DNA of 53,236 nt from Aeromonas tecta. Lineage in GTDB: Bacteria; Pseudomonadota; Gammaproteobacteria; Enterobacterales; Aeromonadaceae. Under the pieces are notes generated by a model that worked only from the letters and a program-made list of their open reading frames with translations, searched no databases and was not told where the DNA came from. Below, piece by piece: positions 1-8,784 of the stretch. Each line of letters opens with the position of its first letter. Within the stretch, counting starts at the first letter, position 1. Position numbers and translations under genes: made by a program. Where the stretch lies: the NCBI RefSeq assembly GCF_000820185.1, contig NZ_CDCA01000026.1, positions 1 to 53,236 on the forward strand, written 5' to 3'.

Positions 1-106
1 GGGCGGGGGCTCAGCGGGGTGTGAGCAGACTGGAAAAAATCATGAGCGCTTTCATGTGGATACCATAACCATTCTGGGCGGCTTTGGCAATTGTCCCGAC
101 TCGCGC

Positions 107-853
107 TCAGGGCGCCTGATAATCGTACTGCTTGAGGATGCGGGCCAGGCTGCCATCGCGCCGCATTCCCTGGATGGTCTTGCGCCAGCGAGTGGCCTCT
201 GCGGGGGAGAAATCGGGGTGGGCGGCGAGGTAGATGGCCGTGCGTTGCAGGGTCTGGCCACGCACCAGGTTGGCCAGCGGCAACCCGGCCTGCTGCTGAT
301 TGTAACGGGCGCTGTTCCAGGCCACGGCCCAGCCCTGAATGCGGCCCCGTGCCAGCTTGCTGGCGTTGCTTATCTCCTCCGCCACCCTCTCCACCTGTAT
401 CCCGGGGATGGGCTGGATCAGGCTCTCGCCATAGGAGCCACGCATCGCCCCTATGGTGGGCGCAGGGGTCAGCGCGGACAGCGTCTTGACGAAGAGCGGA
501 TCGGCATGATGCCGCTGGTCGCTGACCAGCACGAAGGCTTCCTCCAGCAGGGGGACAATCCAGAGCAACTGGGATGCTCGCTGCGGGCTACGCACCGGTG
601 GCAGCAACAGCACGTCGGGGCGGTGGCGAGTCTGGATGAGGGCGCGGGCCAGCGGCATCATCTCTATGGTCAGCGGCTCGTGCAACCTGCGCGCCGCCTC
701 TTCCAGCACCTCGATGGCCATGCCGCTCGGGGCGCCCTGTTGGGAGCGAATGACGAAGGGGGGCACGTCGGCCGCGATCACCGTCACGGCATGGGCCATG
801 GTCGCCATCAGCCAGAGAGGGCTGAGGAGGAAAAGCAGGGCAAGAGTGCGCAT
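107..853 (-). CDS. Periplasmic solute-binding protein (SBP_bac_3-like)
   Basis: The product is about 248 residues with an N-terminal signal peptide (MRTLALLFLLSPLWLMATMAHA, cut after AHA). The mature part has the two-lobed layout of family 3 amino-acid binding proteins, with an early DVPPFVI strand and a GSYGES segment in the second lobe. I chose the ATG at 853 because it places the signal peptide at the N-terminus; an in-frame ATG at 892 would add 13 residues. No permease or ATPase gene lies beside it, so it may serve a distant transporter or act as a sensor or orphan binding protein. The ligand cannot be told from sequence. A second protein of this broad type is encoded at 44465-45283. Confidence 0.75.
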   Translation of the reverse strand: MRTLALLFLLSPLWLMATMAHAVTVIAADVPPFVIRSQQGAPSGMAIEVLEEAARRLHEPLTIEMMPLARALIQTRHRPDVLLLPPVRSPQRASQLLWIVPLLEEAFVLVSDQRHHADPLFVKTLSALTPAPTIGAMRGSYGESLIQPIPGIQVERVAEEISNASKLARGRIQGWAVAWNSARYNQQQAGLPLANLVRGQTLQRTAIYLAAHPDFSPAEATRWRKTIQGMRRDGSLARILKQYDYQAP

Positions 854-933
854 GGAGAGCCGATGTGGAGATGGGAACACTGAGTGTATCATTCCACGGG
901 TTCAAAGCGGCCCACCCCACTCGGGGGAGCGCC

Positions 934-1620
934 TCAGTCGAAGAAATCGCGCAAGTCCAGACTCTGGTAGCCATCGAGTTGCTGCCAGGGCAACTGCTTG
1001 GGCAGAGATTTGGGGGTCACCTCCATCCGGTAGCTGCGATAGCCATCCAGGCTCGCGGATTCCACTACCAATGGGATCTGCCACTGACTCGACCAGAGGA
1101 TGCGGGTGCGCTGCCTGCCCTCGCGTTTCTCGTACCAACGCGCCTGATTGGGGGCCGCCTCATCGAGGGGGGTCATGCCCTGCAACAGGGCCGGATCCAC
1201 CAGATGGCGGATCTTGTCCCAGTCCGGGGTGAAGCCGACCTGACCGTACTCCTCCGCGGGCACCTCTACCAGCTGGTTGTGCCAGGCATCGGCGTAGCGC
1301 AGTTGCAGCCCGTCATCTTGCTCATGGGTGACCCAACGGGCCGCCATCTGGTGGGTGAAGTGTTTGTGGCCAGGATTGGCGTCATGGGTGGCGTGATAGG
1401 CGCGGGCAAGGGGCAGGGGAATGAGCCGTTGGCTCCACACCTGATCGCCGACACGCATCCATTTCTCCTGCCACTCATGCTGTTTGGTGACGCCATCGCT
1501 GCTGGTCACGCTGTCCTGGTAGCGGATACGGGCCGCAAGATCGGGGACCTCGTCGGCCCGCGCCTGGGTAAGGAGGGTGCTGCCGAGCAGCAATAAAGGG
1601 AGCAAGTGTTTCATCATCAT
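934..1620 (-). CDS. Exported protein of unknown function
   Basis: This 228-residue protein starts with a clear signal peptide (MMMKHLLPLLLLGSTLLTQARA). I do not recognise a named domain. The mature part is rich in Trp, Tyr and charged residues and predicted to be mostly beta, with a run resembling outer-membrane lipoprotein-carrier-like folds (IRYQDSVTSSDGVTKQHEWQEKWMRVGDQVW). That resemblance is weak. Three adjacent Met codons make the exact start uncertain by one or two residues. It lies 54 bp downstream of the alkaline phosphatase pair on the same strand and could be co-transcribed with it, but no functional link is shown. Confidence 0.6.
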   Translation of the reverse strand: MMMKHLLPLLLLGSTLLTQARADEVPDLAARIRYQDSVTSSDGVTKQHEWQEKWMRVGDQVWSQRLIPLPLARAYHATHDANPGHKHFTHQMAARWVTHEQDDGLQLRYADAWHNQLVEVPAEEYGQVGFTPDWDKIRHLVDPALLQGMTPLDEAAPNQARWYEKREGRQRTRILWSSQWQIPLVVESASLDGYRSYRMEVTPKSLPKQLPWQQLDGYQSLDLRDFFD

Positions 1621-1674
1621 TCGTCGCTCGAAAGAGCGGGGGTCCCTGCGCCTTGGCAGCCGGACCCCCGTGTC

Positions 1675-3048
1675 TTACAGGCCGAGCGCCTCCCGCAGTT
1701 TGCCGAACACCTTGGTGTTGTCCAGTGTGCCCTTGAAGCGGTTGCTGCCGGCGCCACCGGCGAACAGCATGACGTCGCCGCCACCGTGGGTCTCGGAGCC
1801 GAGCTTGACGCCGGTCTCCTGCAGGTAATCATCCGCCATCACCTGATCGCTGGTGAGGGTGGGGCGCAAGTCAGGGCGATTGGGGCCGTTACCGAACACC
1901 AGGGTGGTGAACGGCTTGCCGTCCACGTCGTTCTGGGTCGAGCCATCCTGGTTCTTGACCAGATCCAGCACCGGGTTGCCCTTGGCGGAGTAACCGTTGA
2001 TGGTCATGGTGTGATCGTGATCCGCGGTGACCACGATCAGGGTGTTGGCGAGATCCACCTTAGCTAATGCCGTCTTCACCGCCTCGTCCAGCGCCACCGC
2101 ATCGGTGAGGGAGCGTTTGGCGTTGGTGGCGTGCAGGGCGTGATCGATGCGCCCCCCTTCTACCATCAGGAAATAGCCCTGGCTGTTCTGGCTCAACAGA
2201 TCGATCGCCTTGGCGGTCATCTCGGACAGGGACGGCTGGGTGTTGGCGGCCCCCTTGGCGACGCGGTCCAGCTCATAGTCGAGGTGGGACTTGGCGCTAA
2301 AGAGGCCCAGCACCTTGCCGCTGCCGACCTTGGCGAGATCGGCCTGGGTGGTGACGTACTGATAGCCCTGGGTACGAAGCTCTGCGGTGAGATCCCGGCC
2401 ATCGGCGCGGCCACCCTTGTTGCTGGCGCTGTAAGGCGTCCAGTGGTTGGCTCCGCCCCCCAGCAGCACATCCACTCCGTCCCCCAGCGCCGCGTTGAAA
2501 CCGGCGCCGCCCGGCACCGCCTGCTCGGCGATGGCGTATGCCGCATCCCGGTGGCAGATGTGGGAGTAGGTGGCCGCCGGGGTGGCGTGGGTCAGCTCTG
2601 TGGTAGTGACGGCGCCGACCGATTTCCCCGCCGCCTTGGCCAGCTCGAGGATGCTGGACACAGGGGCGCCGTTGTCGCTGGCGCAGTTGTTGACGCCTTT
2701 GTTGCCGTTCACATCTTTGCCGGGCGCCACGGCCTTGGTGTCACTGCTCATGGCGATCACCTCGTTGTTCATCTTGACGCCCGTGGTGTAGGCCGCCATG
2801 GAGGGGGCCGAATCCGTGGTCTGGGCGTCGTTGGAGAAGGTCTTGATGCGGGCGCTTTGGGGCAGCTTCATCATCTCCAGATTGCCTTCTTCCCCCACCT
2901 TGAACAGGCGGGTGGCTGTGAGCACGGTGGGGCCCATGCCGTCACCGATAAACAGGATCACATTCTTGGCGTCGCTGGCCTGGGCCTGGCCTGCCAGTGC
3001 CCCCAGTAGGGCGGTGCATACGAGGGTTTTGTTCATGCTTGTTTTCAT
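1675..3048 (-). CDS. Alkaline phosphatase, PhoA superfamily (periplasmic)
   Basis: The 457-residue protein has a signal peptide ending near GQAQA. Its metallophosphomonoesterase motifs are intact: FIGDGMG for metal binding, TDSAPSMAAY carrying the Ser nucleophile, EGGRIDHALH, TADHDHT and ETHGGGDV. It should hydrolyse phosphate monoesters in the periplasm with two Zn ions and one Mg ion. The start at 3048 is preceded by AGGAA at a good distance; an in-frame ATG at 3036 is the alternative. It lies 11 bp downstream of a homologous lipoprotein phosphatase gene, so the two form an operon produced by an old duplication. The pair is diverged in sequence and differs in targeting, being soluble versus lipid-anchored. 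Confidence 0.9.
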   Translation of the reverse strand: MKTSMNKTLVCTALLGALAGQAQASDAKNVILFIGDGMGPTVLTATRLFKVGEEGNLEMMKLPQSARIKTFSNDAQTTDSAPSMAAYTTGVKMNNEVIAMSSDTKAVAPGKDVNGNKGVNNCASDNGAPVSSILELAKAAGKSVGAVTTTELTHATPAATYSHICHRDAAYAIAEQAVPGGAGFNAALGDGVDVLLGGGANHWTPYSASNKGGRADGRDLTAELRTQGYQYVTTQADLAKVGSGKVLGLFSAKSHLDYELDRVAKGAANTQPSLSEMTAKAIDLLSQNSQGYFLMVEGGRIDHALHATNAKRSLTDAVALDEAVKTALAKVDLANTLIVVTADHDHTMTINGYSAKGNPVLDLVKNQDGSTQNDVDGKPFTTLVFGNGPNRPDLRPTLTSDQVMADDYLQETGVKLGSETHGGGDVMLFAGGAGSNRFKGTLDNTKVFGKLREALGL

Positions 3049-3059
3049 CTGAATGTTCC

Positions 3060-4451
3060 TTACAGCTTGGCTGCGGCCTTGACCTTGCCAAACACGGCGG
3101 TGTTGTCGAGAGAGCCGTGGAAGCTGTCCGCTCCCTGGCCGATGGCGCCGAGGAAGACGTCGGTGCCGCCGTGGGTTTCGTTGCCTATCTCACCGACCTT
3201 GACCACCACTTCCTGGTGATAGTCGTTGGCCGAGACGGTGGCGTCATCGAGGGCGGCCACGCTGCTGCGCGGGCCATCCACCCGGTTGTAGCCGTTGCCA
3301 AAGCCGATGATGGTGTAGGGCATGCCATCGCTGTCTTTGCTGGGCTCGCCAGTCTCGTAGTTTTTCACCAGTCCGAGCACGCCCGGATTGCTGGCTGTGG
3401 TCTTGCCGGTGCGTTTGGCATAGCCGTTCAGCACCAGGGTGTGGTCATGATCGGCGGTGACCACTATCAGGGTGTTTTTCAGCTCAGGATCGGTCTTTTT
3501 CACCTCGTCGATGGCGGCCTTGATGGCATCGTCGAAGGCGAGGGTGTCTTGCAGGGCGCGCTTGGCGTTGGTGTCGTGCAGGGCATGGTCGATGCGGCCC
3601 CCTTCCACCATCAGGAAATAGCCCTTCTCCTTGTCCTTGAGCTGCTTGATGGCTGCCAGGGTCATCTGGGCCAGTGACGGCTCGTTGGCCGGTCTGTCCA
3701 GGTCGTATTTCATGTGGCTTGAGCCAAACAGCCCCAGCAGCGGCTTGTTGGCATCGGCCTGATTCAGCTGATCCAGACTGCTGGCGAACTGATAGCCCTT
3801 GGCCTGCATCTCCGCGATGAGGTCACGGCCATCGCTGCGCTTGCCCTTGGCTGTAGTGGGCAGGAAGAAGCTGCTGCCGCCGCCGAGCACCACGTCCAGC
3901 CCCTCTTTCAAGGCCGCGTTGTAACCGGCGCCACCCGGGACCAGCTGGGCGGCGATGTCGGCCTCCAGATCCCGGTTGCAGATGTGGGCATAGGTGGCGG
4001 CCGGGGTGGCATGGGTCACCCGGGTGCTGGTGACCACGCCGGTGCCGCGGCCATCGGCCTTGGCCAGCTCCAGCAAGGTGGTGACCGGTTTGCCGGCGCT
4101 CTTGCTGCAGTCGCTCTCCTGGGTGGCGTCGCTGTCCATGCTGATGACACCATTATTGCTCTTGACCCCGGTCATGTAGGCCGCCATGGAGGGGGCCGAG
4201 TCGGTGACTTGGGAGTCGTGGGAGAAGGTCTTGATGAAGGCCGTCTCCGGCAGGGTATCAATGGTGAGGCTGCCCTCTTCACCGACGCCGTAGATGCGGG
4301 CCGCGGTCAGGGTGTTGAGGCCCATGCCGTCACCGAGGAAGAAGATCACGTTCTTGGCGCTGGGCTCGGGGGTGGTGCTGTCGTTTGTGGAATTGCAGCC
4401 GGCAGCCAGGGCGGCGCCGATCATCAATGCAAGTCCTGCCATTTTTCTCAT
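3060..4451 (-). CDS. Alkaline phosphatase, lipoprotein paralogue
   Basis: This 463-residue PhoA-family enzyme has a lipobox (LAAGC) at residues 16-20, so it is probably anchored by a lipidated Cys20 rather than free in the periplasm. Active-site motifs match those of the downstream paralogue: FLGDGMG, TDSAPSMAAYMTGVK with the nucleophilic Ser, EGGRIDHALHDTNAKR, TADHDHT and ETHGGTDV. It is the first gene of a two-gene operon with 1675-3048. Upstream lie TGTCAT-type half-sites spaced 22 bp apart (4498-4526), consistent with PhoB control under phosphate limitation; this is inference. The N-terminal spacer after Cys20 is Asn/Thr/Ser-rich, typical of lipoprotein tethers. Confidence 0.9.
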   Translation of the reverse strand: MRKMAGLALMIGAALAAGCNSTNDSTTPEPSAKNVIFFLGDGMGLNTLTAARIYGVGEEGSLTIDTLPETAFIKTFSHDSQVTDSAPSMAAYMTGVKSNNGVISMDSDATQESDCSKSAGKPVTTLLELAKADGRGTGVVTSTRVTHATPAATYAHICNRDLEADIAAQLVPGGAGYNAALKEGLDVVLGGGSSFFLPTTAKGKRSDGRDLIAEMQAKGYQFASSLDQLNQADANKPLLGLFGSSHMKYDLDRPANEPSLAQMTLAAIKQLKDKEKGYFLMVEGGRIDHALHDTNAKRALQDTLAFDDAIKAAIDEVKKTDPELKNTLIVVTADHDHTLVLNGYAKRTGKTTASNPGVLGLVKNYETGEPSKDSDGMPYTIIGFGNGYNRVDGPRSSVAALDDATVSANDYHQEVVVKVGEIGNETHGGTDVFLGAIGQGADSFHGSLDNTAVFGKVKAAAKL

Positions 4452-4497
4452 TGGGGTTCGCTCCTTGTAAAACCTGAGCGCAGCCTAACGGTGGCAA

Positions 4498-4526
4498 ATG
4501 ACACTTTTAGTGGATACAGATGACAA
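4498..4526 (-). promoter_or_regulatory. Candidate Pho box upstream of the phosphatase operon
   Basis: On the minus strand, TTGTCAT and GTGTCAT half-sites start exactly 22 bp apart, two 11-bp units, about 50-75 bp before the start codon at 4451. PhoB sites are built of CTGTCAT-like 7-mers at 11-bp intervals. The middle unit (ATCCACT) is degenerate, so this is suggestive only. Confidence 0.4.
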
Positions 4527-4791
4527 TCCGGTGACGGTGCTATCTAAATGTGATGATGTATCAATCACTTATTGATGATAACTCTGTCACTTTAGGCAAC
4601 TTGGCAGGGCGATCCGGTCCGCGTCACCGGCTTGGTGGTTTGCGTCTCTCGGGCTAGAATGGCCTGTCAAATTGCGGCGCCAACGGGTAAAATGCGCCCC
4701 CTTGCGACGCCAGACGTCCGCCACCGCTCGGCCCTCGCCGCTCGTTCTTATAGCAAGCCAGCGCCCGCAGCCCTTACTGAGAGTCACGGAT

Positions 4792-5742
4792 ATGTCCATC
4801 AACTGGTTCCCCGGCCACATGCACAAGGCCCGCAAAGAAATTGCCGAGGTCATGCCCCAGGTCGATGTCATCATCGAGATGCTCGATGCTCGCATCCCCT
4901 TCTCCAGTGAAAACCCGCTGGTGCCCGAGCTGCGCGGTGATACCCCGGTGATCAAGGTGCTGAACAAGGCGGACCTCGCCGATCCTGCCATCACCGAGCT
5001 GTGGGTGGCGCACATGGAAAAAGAGAAAGGGATCAAGGCATTGCCTCTGACCCAGCAGGAGCCGGAGAAGATAAAGAATCTGCTGGCCCTGTGCCACGAG
5101 ATGCTGCCTGAGCGCAACTTCGACCTGCGCGGGGTGCGCGCCATGATCATGGGCATCCCCAACGTGGGCAAATCTACCCTGATCAATACTCTGGCGGGGC
5201 GCACCATTGCCCGCACCGGCAACGAGGCGGGGGTGACCAAGTCCCAGCAGCGGATCAAGCTCGACAACAACGTCATCCTGACCGATACCCCGGGTTTCCT
5301 CTGGCCCAAGCTCAATCCCCCTTCCTGTGGTTATCGGCTGGCGGTCACCGCGGCCATCAAGGATACGGTGTTCGACTATGCCGACATCGCCATGTTTGCC
5401 GCCGATTACTTTATCAAGGCTTATCCGGAGCGCATCAAGGCGCGCTACCAGATTACGGACTTGCCAGAGACCGAGATTGAGCTGCTTGAGCTGATCGCCC
5501 GCCAGCGCGCCTTCGTGCGCAAGGGGGGCCTCGCCGATCTGCACAAGGCGTCCGAAATCCTGGTCAACGAGTTTCGCTCCGGCCTGCTGGGTCGCATCTC
5601 GCTGGAGACCCCGGAGATGGTGGCGGCCGAAATCATAGCGGCGGAAGAAGAGGCGGCGCAGAAGGCAGCAGAGAAGGCCGAGCGGGAAGAGGAGCGCCAG
5701 GCGCGCGCCCGTCGCAAGTACGCCAAGAAGCGTCAGAAATAG
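4792..5742 (+). CDS. ylqF: Ribosome biogenesis GTPase, YlqF/RbgA family
   Basis: The 316-residue protein has the circularly permuted GTPase motif order of the YlqF/YawG family. G4 (NKADL) and the SA-like region come first, then G1 (GIPNVGKST, residues 121-129), G2 and G3 (DTPG). The conserved opening INWFPGHMHKARKEI supports the ATG at 4792 over the longer upstream frame. YlqF homologues assist assembly of the large ribosomal subunit. The C-terminus is a long charged Glu/Arg/Lys helix (EEEAAQKAAEKAEREEERQ), likely a rRNA-binding or coiled-coil extension. A strong terminator follows at 5765-5792. It stands alone between the phosphatase operon and ycaD. Confidence 0.92.
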   Translation: MSINWFPGHMHKARKEIAEVMPQVDVIIEMLDARIPFSSENPLVPELRGDTPVIKVLNKADLADPAITELWVAHMEKEKGIKALPLTQQEPEKIKNLLALCHEMLPERNFDLRGVRAMIMGIPNVGKSTLINTLAGRTIARTGNEAGVTKSQQRIKLDNNVILTDTPGFLWPKLNPPSCGYRLAVTAAIKDTVFDYADIAMFAADYFIKAYPERIKARYQITDLPETEIELLELIARQRAFVRKGGLADLHKASEILVNEFRSGLLGRISLETPEMVAAEIIAAEEEAAQKAAEKAEREEERQARARRKYAKKRQK

Positions 5743-5764
5743 CCGCCATTGTGCTTGGTATAAA

Positions 5765-5792
5765 GAAGAGGCGACCCCTGGGTCGCCTCTTC
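5765..5792 (+). terminator. Rho-independent terminator after ylqF
   Basis: A perfect stem GAAGAGGCGACC / GGTCGCCTCTTC with a short loop lies 23 bp after the ylqF stop and is followed by TGTTT. The same stem occurs almost unchanged after ycaD at 7429-7455. The remaining gap to 6198 (about 400 bp) shows no convincing gene. Confidence 0.85.
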
Positions 5793-6198
5793 TGTTTATG
5801 GCGTTCAGGGTCAGAACAGGGGCCAGGCAAGACAGCGGTGCACCTTGGCCGACATTATGGTGCGCCTCCTCGGTGAGGCGGGAGCCGCAGCTGTCAGTAG
5901 CACCGGTCGCAGTCACAGGGTGCTTTGTGTTTGTCCTGCCTGTTCTCGAAATAACAACAGCACGTATTAATTTTGATGTTTCGGCTGGTACGTTTAACAG
6001 GGAGTGCCTTGCCGTGGCAGTTAAATATCCCGTCAATCAAGAAGATAAATTTGATGTCGAGTGGGCACTTTGCAGTGAAGAGAAACGGCTAAAACCCCTG
6101 GATGAGAAAAAGCCGCTTGGGCCATCTCAGGCTGATTGACAATGGTGTTGGCGGTGGCATGATGCGCTCGCATTTTGCATATCCTCAAGGTTTCCCCC

Positions 6199-7347
6199 AT
6201 GACCACCTACACCCGGCCAGTGCTGTTGTTGCTCTGTGGCCTGCTGCTGCTTACTCTGGCTATCGCGGTGTTGAACACCCTGGTGCCGCTCTGGCTCGCC
6301 CATGAAAAACTGCCGACCTGGCAGGTGGGCATGGTCGGCTCCTCCTATTTCAGCGGAAACCTGCTGGGGACCCTGCTCGCGGGGGCGCTGATAAAACGGG
6401 TCGGGTTTAACCGCAGCTACTATCTGGCGTCCCTGCTCTTTGCCGTGGGCTGCGTTGGGTTAGGGATAACCCTCGGATTCTGGAGCTGGCTCGCATGGCG
6501 ATTCATCGCTGGGGTCGGCTGCGCCATGATCTGGGTGGTTGTGGAGAGCGCGCTGATGTGCAGCGGCACCTCCCACAATCGTGGCCGTCTGCTGGCCGCC
6601 TATATGATGGTCTATTACGCGGGCACAGTGCTGGGGCAACTCCTGGTCAGCAAGGTGCCGACGGGCCTGATGGAGGTGCTGCCCTGGGTGACAGCGCTGG
6701 TATTGGCGGCCATTTTGCCACTGCTGTTCACTCGCCTCGTTCACGATCGCGGTGAGCCGCAGGCCACTACCCTGGTGTGGCCCATGCTGCGCCTGCGTCA
6801 GGCCCGTCTCGGGGTCAACGGCTGCATCATCTCCGGCATCGTACTGGGGTCGCTGTATGGGTTGATGCCGCTCTATCTGAACCATCAGGGCGTGAGTGAT
6901 GCCGGCATCGGCTTCTGGATGGCGGTGATGGTGAGCGCCGGCATCCTGGGACAGTGGCCCATCGGCCGCCTGGCGGACAGGTTCGGGCGATTGCAGGTGC
7001 TGCGGGTACAGGTCTTTGTGGTGATCCTGGGGGCCATGGCGATGCTCGGCAACGCGGCCATGGGGCCGACGCTGTTTATCCTTGGCGCCGCGGGTTTTAC
7101 GCTCTATCCGGTGGCCATGGCCTGGGCCTGCGAGAAGGTCGAACAGCATCAGCTGGTGGCCATGAACCAGGCGCTGCTGCTGAGCTATACCATCGGCAGC
7201 CTGCTCGGCCCGACCTTTACTTCGCTGCTGATGCAGCACTATTCCGATAAGCTGCTGTTTGTCATGATCGCCTGCGTCTCTTTTATCTATCTGCTGATGT
7301 TGCTGCGTAAAATGGGCGAGCATCCGACGCCGGTGGCCCATGCCTGA
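6199..7347 (+). CDS. ycaD: MFS transporter YcaD
   Basis: The 382-residue protein matches E. coli YcaD in length and over nearly its whole sequence as I remember it (for example [18 protein letters not shown] and [20 protein letters not shown]). It has about 12 membrane segments and the MFS loop signature GRLADRFGR after helix 8. It is an inner-membrane secondary transporter of unknown substrate. The start at 6199 matches the family N-terminus; an in-frame ATG at 6175 is less likely. The gene is monocistronic, bracketed by two near-identical terminators (5765 and 7429). Confidence 0.92.
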   Translation: MTTYTRPVLLLLCGLLLLTLAIAVLNTLVPLWLAHEKLPTWQVGMVGSSYFSGNLLGTLLAGALIKRVGFNRSYYLASLLFAVGCVGLGITLGFWSWLAWRFIAGVGCAMIWVVVESALMCSGTSHNRGRLLAAYMMVYYAGTVLGQLLVSKVPTGLMEVLPWVTALVLAAILPLLFTRLVHDRGEPQATTLVWPMLRLRQARLGVNGCIISGIVLGSLYGLMPLYLNHQGVSDAGIGFWMAVMVSAGILGQWPIGRLADRFGRLQVLRVQVFVVILGAMAMLGNAAMGPTLFILGAAGFTLYPVAMAWACEKVEQHQLVAMNQALLLSYTIGSLLGPTFTSLLMQHYSDKLLFVMIACVSFIYLLMLLRKMGEHPTPVAHA

Positions 7348-7428
7348 TGGCCCAAGAGGCGCGCCTGTAACGGGTGGGCCTGATTGGCGGGAAAAAACGC
7401 GGTAGAACACTGTTGTGCTTTATATAAA

Positions 7429-7455
7429 GAAGAGGCGACCCTGGGTCGCCTCTTC
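7429..7455 (+). terminator. Rho-independent terminator after ycaD
   Basis: The stem GAAGAGGCGACC / GGTCGCCTCTTC is followed by AGTTTTT. It is nearly identical to the terminator at 5765-5792, including the TATAAA-type flank. An AT-rich stretch without genes follows (about 7560-7650). Confidence 0.85.
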
Positions 7456-7649
7456 AGTTTTTGGTATGTGGGAAATCACCTTCTTTCGATAACGCGATGC
7501 AAGGGGCTAGCCAAAGCGCCGCCGGGCTTCCTCAAATAGTGACTGGAGAAGCTCTATGAACTACATTTCGTGATTATTGTAGTCGTATTAACTAAATTTA
7601 TTATAATTCGTGGTTAAGTTAACTTTAAATATTTAATTTAATGGTGATG

Positions 7650-7860
7650 TTATCTGATGTTGGTCGCATCGATACCCCCCTGCACGGCGGTGATGGCCAG
7701 GCCATGCTGCTTCGCGCAATCGAACACCATAAGTCCTATAGGCGCACGCCCGCATCACTCAAGGCGAGATAATCGAGCTTATCGACCTGATGCACGTCGA
7801 CCCCGGCCTGATAGAGGATGATTTCCGGGCTGTAGAGGTGCTGCGTTAGGGAGGATAGGA
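7650..7860 (-). pseudogene. Remnant of a histone deacetylase/AcuC-family gene
   Basis: Read on the minus strand, the segment encodes LYSPEIILYQAGVDVHQVDK then LDYLALSDAGVR, followed after a frameshift near 7740 by MVFDCAKQHGLAITAVQGGI and a stop at 7650-7652. This matches the C-terminal third of HDAC-family amidohydrolases: PDLVLYxAGVDxHxxDxLGxLxLSxxGxxxRD, then a VFxxAxxxxIPxAxVxGGGY block. The metal-binding N-terminal two thirds are missing and the final GGGY motif is degraded to GGID. It is a dead gene fragment. Whether an intact copy exists elsewhere cannot be seen here. Confidence 0.6.
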
Positions 7861-7918
7861 GGAGCCGCTGCGATGATGAAAGGATGCGCAGGGACAGGAG
7901 ATCCGAGTCAGTGAGACA

Positions 7919-7950
7919 TAAAAAAGGGGAGCCATGCTCCCCTTTTTCTG
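7919..7950 (-). terminator. Terminator after the DUF2057 gene
   Basis: AAAAAGGGGAGCATGG-type arms: AAAAAGGGGAGC and GCTCCCCTTTTT flank a CAT loop. The T-tract on the minus strand suits the gene ending at 7968; the hairpin is symmetrical enough to work both ways. Confidence 0.8.
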
Positions 7951-7967
7951 TGGGCACCAGGGTGCCG

Positions 7968-8627
7968 TTACTGCTGCTGGATAACCCAGATCTGGAAGGC
8001 TTTGCGGGTTTCCGCATCGGCCTTATTGTACCAGCTTTGCAGCTGGGTCAGGGCTTCTGGGTTGCTTTGGGCTTTGCTCGGAGCCACTTCAACCGGCGCG
8101 CTGGCGGCGGCCATCACGGCGGCGGTGGAGACGGCGACCGTCTTCGGCTGGTTGAAGGCCTTGCCCATCTTCAGCAGCTCTTGCTGATAGTCACGGGTCA
8201 GCTGGAAGCCGCCCACGGTCGGCATCACGAACTGTTCGCTCTCGACCACTTGGCCGCTGGCTTTGTCCTTGAGCAGAACTTTCTGATCCTTGATGAAACG
8301 CTTGGCTTCATCTTCCTTACGAGGTTTCTTGAAATCGAGGAACAACTGCTGGTTGTCGCCGGCAGTGAAGTTGATCACCAGGGGCTCGGCAGTCACCAGT
8401 TTGGTTTCGCTACGGCTGGAGTAGTTACCTTCGAAGGCCACGACGACCTGGTGCTTGCCAGCACTCAGGGGGAAGGTGCTGGTTTTCTCGAGCAATTTGG
8501 GATTGATGGTCTCACCATCAAGCAGTTGCACCACGTAAGGGGTTGTTATTTCCAGTTGGCTATCAGCCAGGGCGCTACCTGCCCACAACAGACCAGCCAG
8601 GGCCGGCACCAGAACAGTCAGTTTCAT
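7968..8627 (-). CDS. DUF2057 family periplasmic protein (YccT/CsgI-like)
   Basis: The 219-residue protein has a signal peptide (MKLTVLVPALAGLLWAGSALA). It then follows the DUF2057/UPF0319 pattern: an ITTPYVVQLLDGE-type opening, a PLSAGKHQVVVAFEGNY motif and an FTAGDNQQLFLDFKKPR segment. E. coli YccT (CsgI) belongs to this family and affects curli assembly; no curli genes are nearby, so that role is not assumed here. The last 40 residues (ALTQLQSWYNKADAETRKAF) form a helical tail that is common in gammaproteobacterial members. It appears monocistronic. Confidence 0.8.
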   Translation of the reverse strand: MKLTVLVPALAGLLWAGSALADSQLEITTPYVVQLLDGETINPKLLEKTSTFPLSAGKHQVVVAFEGNYSSRSETKLVTAEPLVINFTAGDNQQLFLDFKKPRKEDEAKRFIKDQKVLLKDKASGQVVESEQFVMPTVGGFQLTRDYQQELLKMGKAFNQPKTVAVSTAAVMAAASAPVEVAPSKAQSNPEALTQLQSWYNKADAETRKAFQIWVIQQQ

Positions 8628-8784
8628 TTCATCTCCTTTGAACAGTCAGGCAAGTGCCCACTGAAAAATAGGGGGTCATTTTTACAGGTTTGCTGCACAG
8701 CGGCAATAGGCGTTTAGGGCGTCTCTGGCGGGGTGGGCAGCCATTTTTATCGTGGGAAAGAGGGCAGGCAGCGAATTGTATTGC

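Noticed and set aside
4774..6036. 420-codon frame antisense to ylqF
   Set aside because: Shadow of ylqF extended over an intergenic region and its terminator; no domain.
5798..6139. 113-codon frame between ylqF and ycaD
   Set aside because: No domain, no convincing RBS and unlike local coding composition; treated as intergenic.
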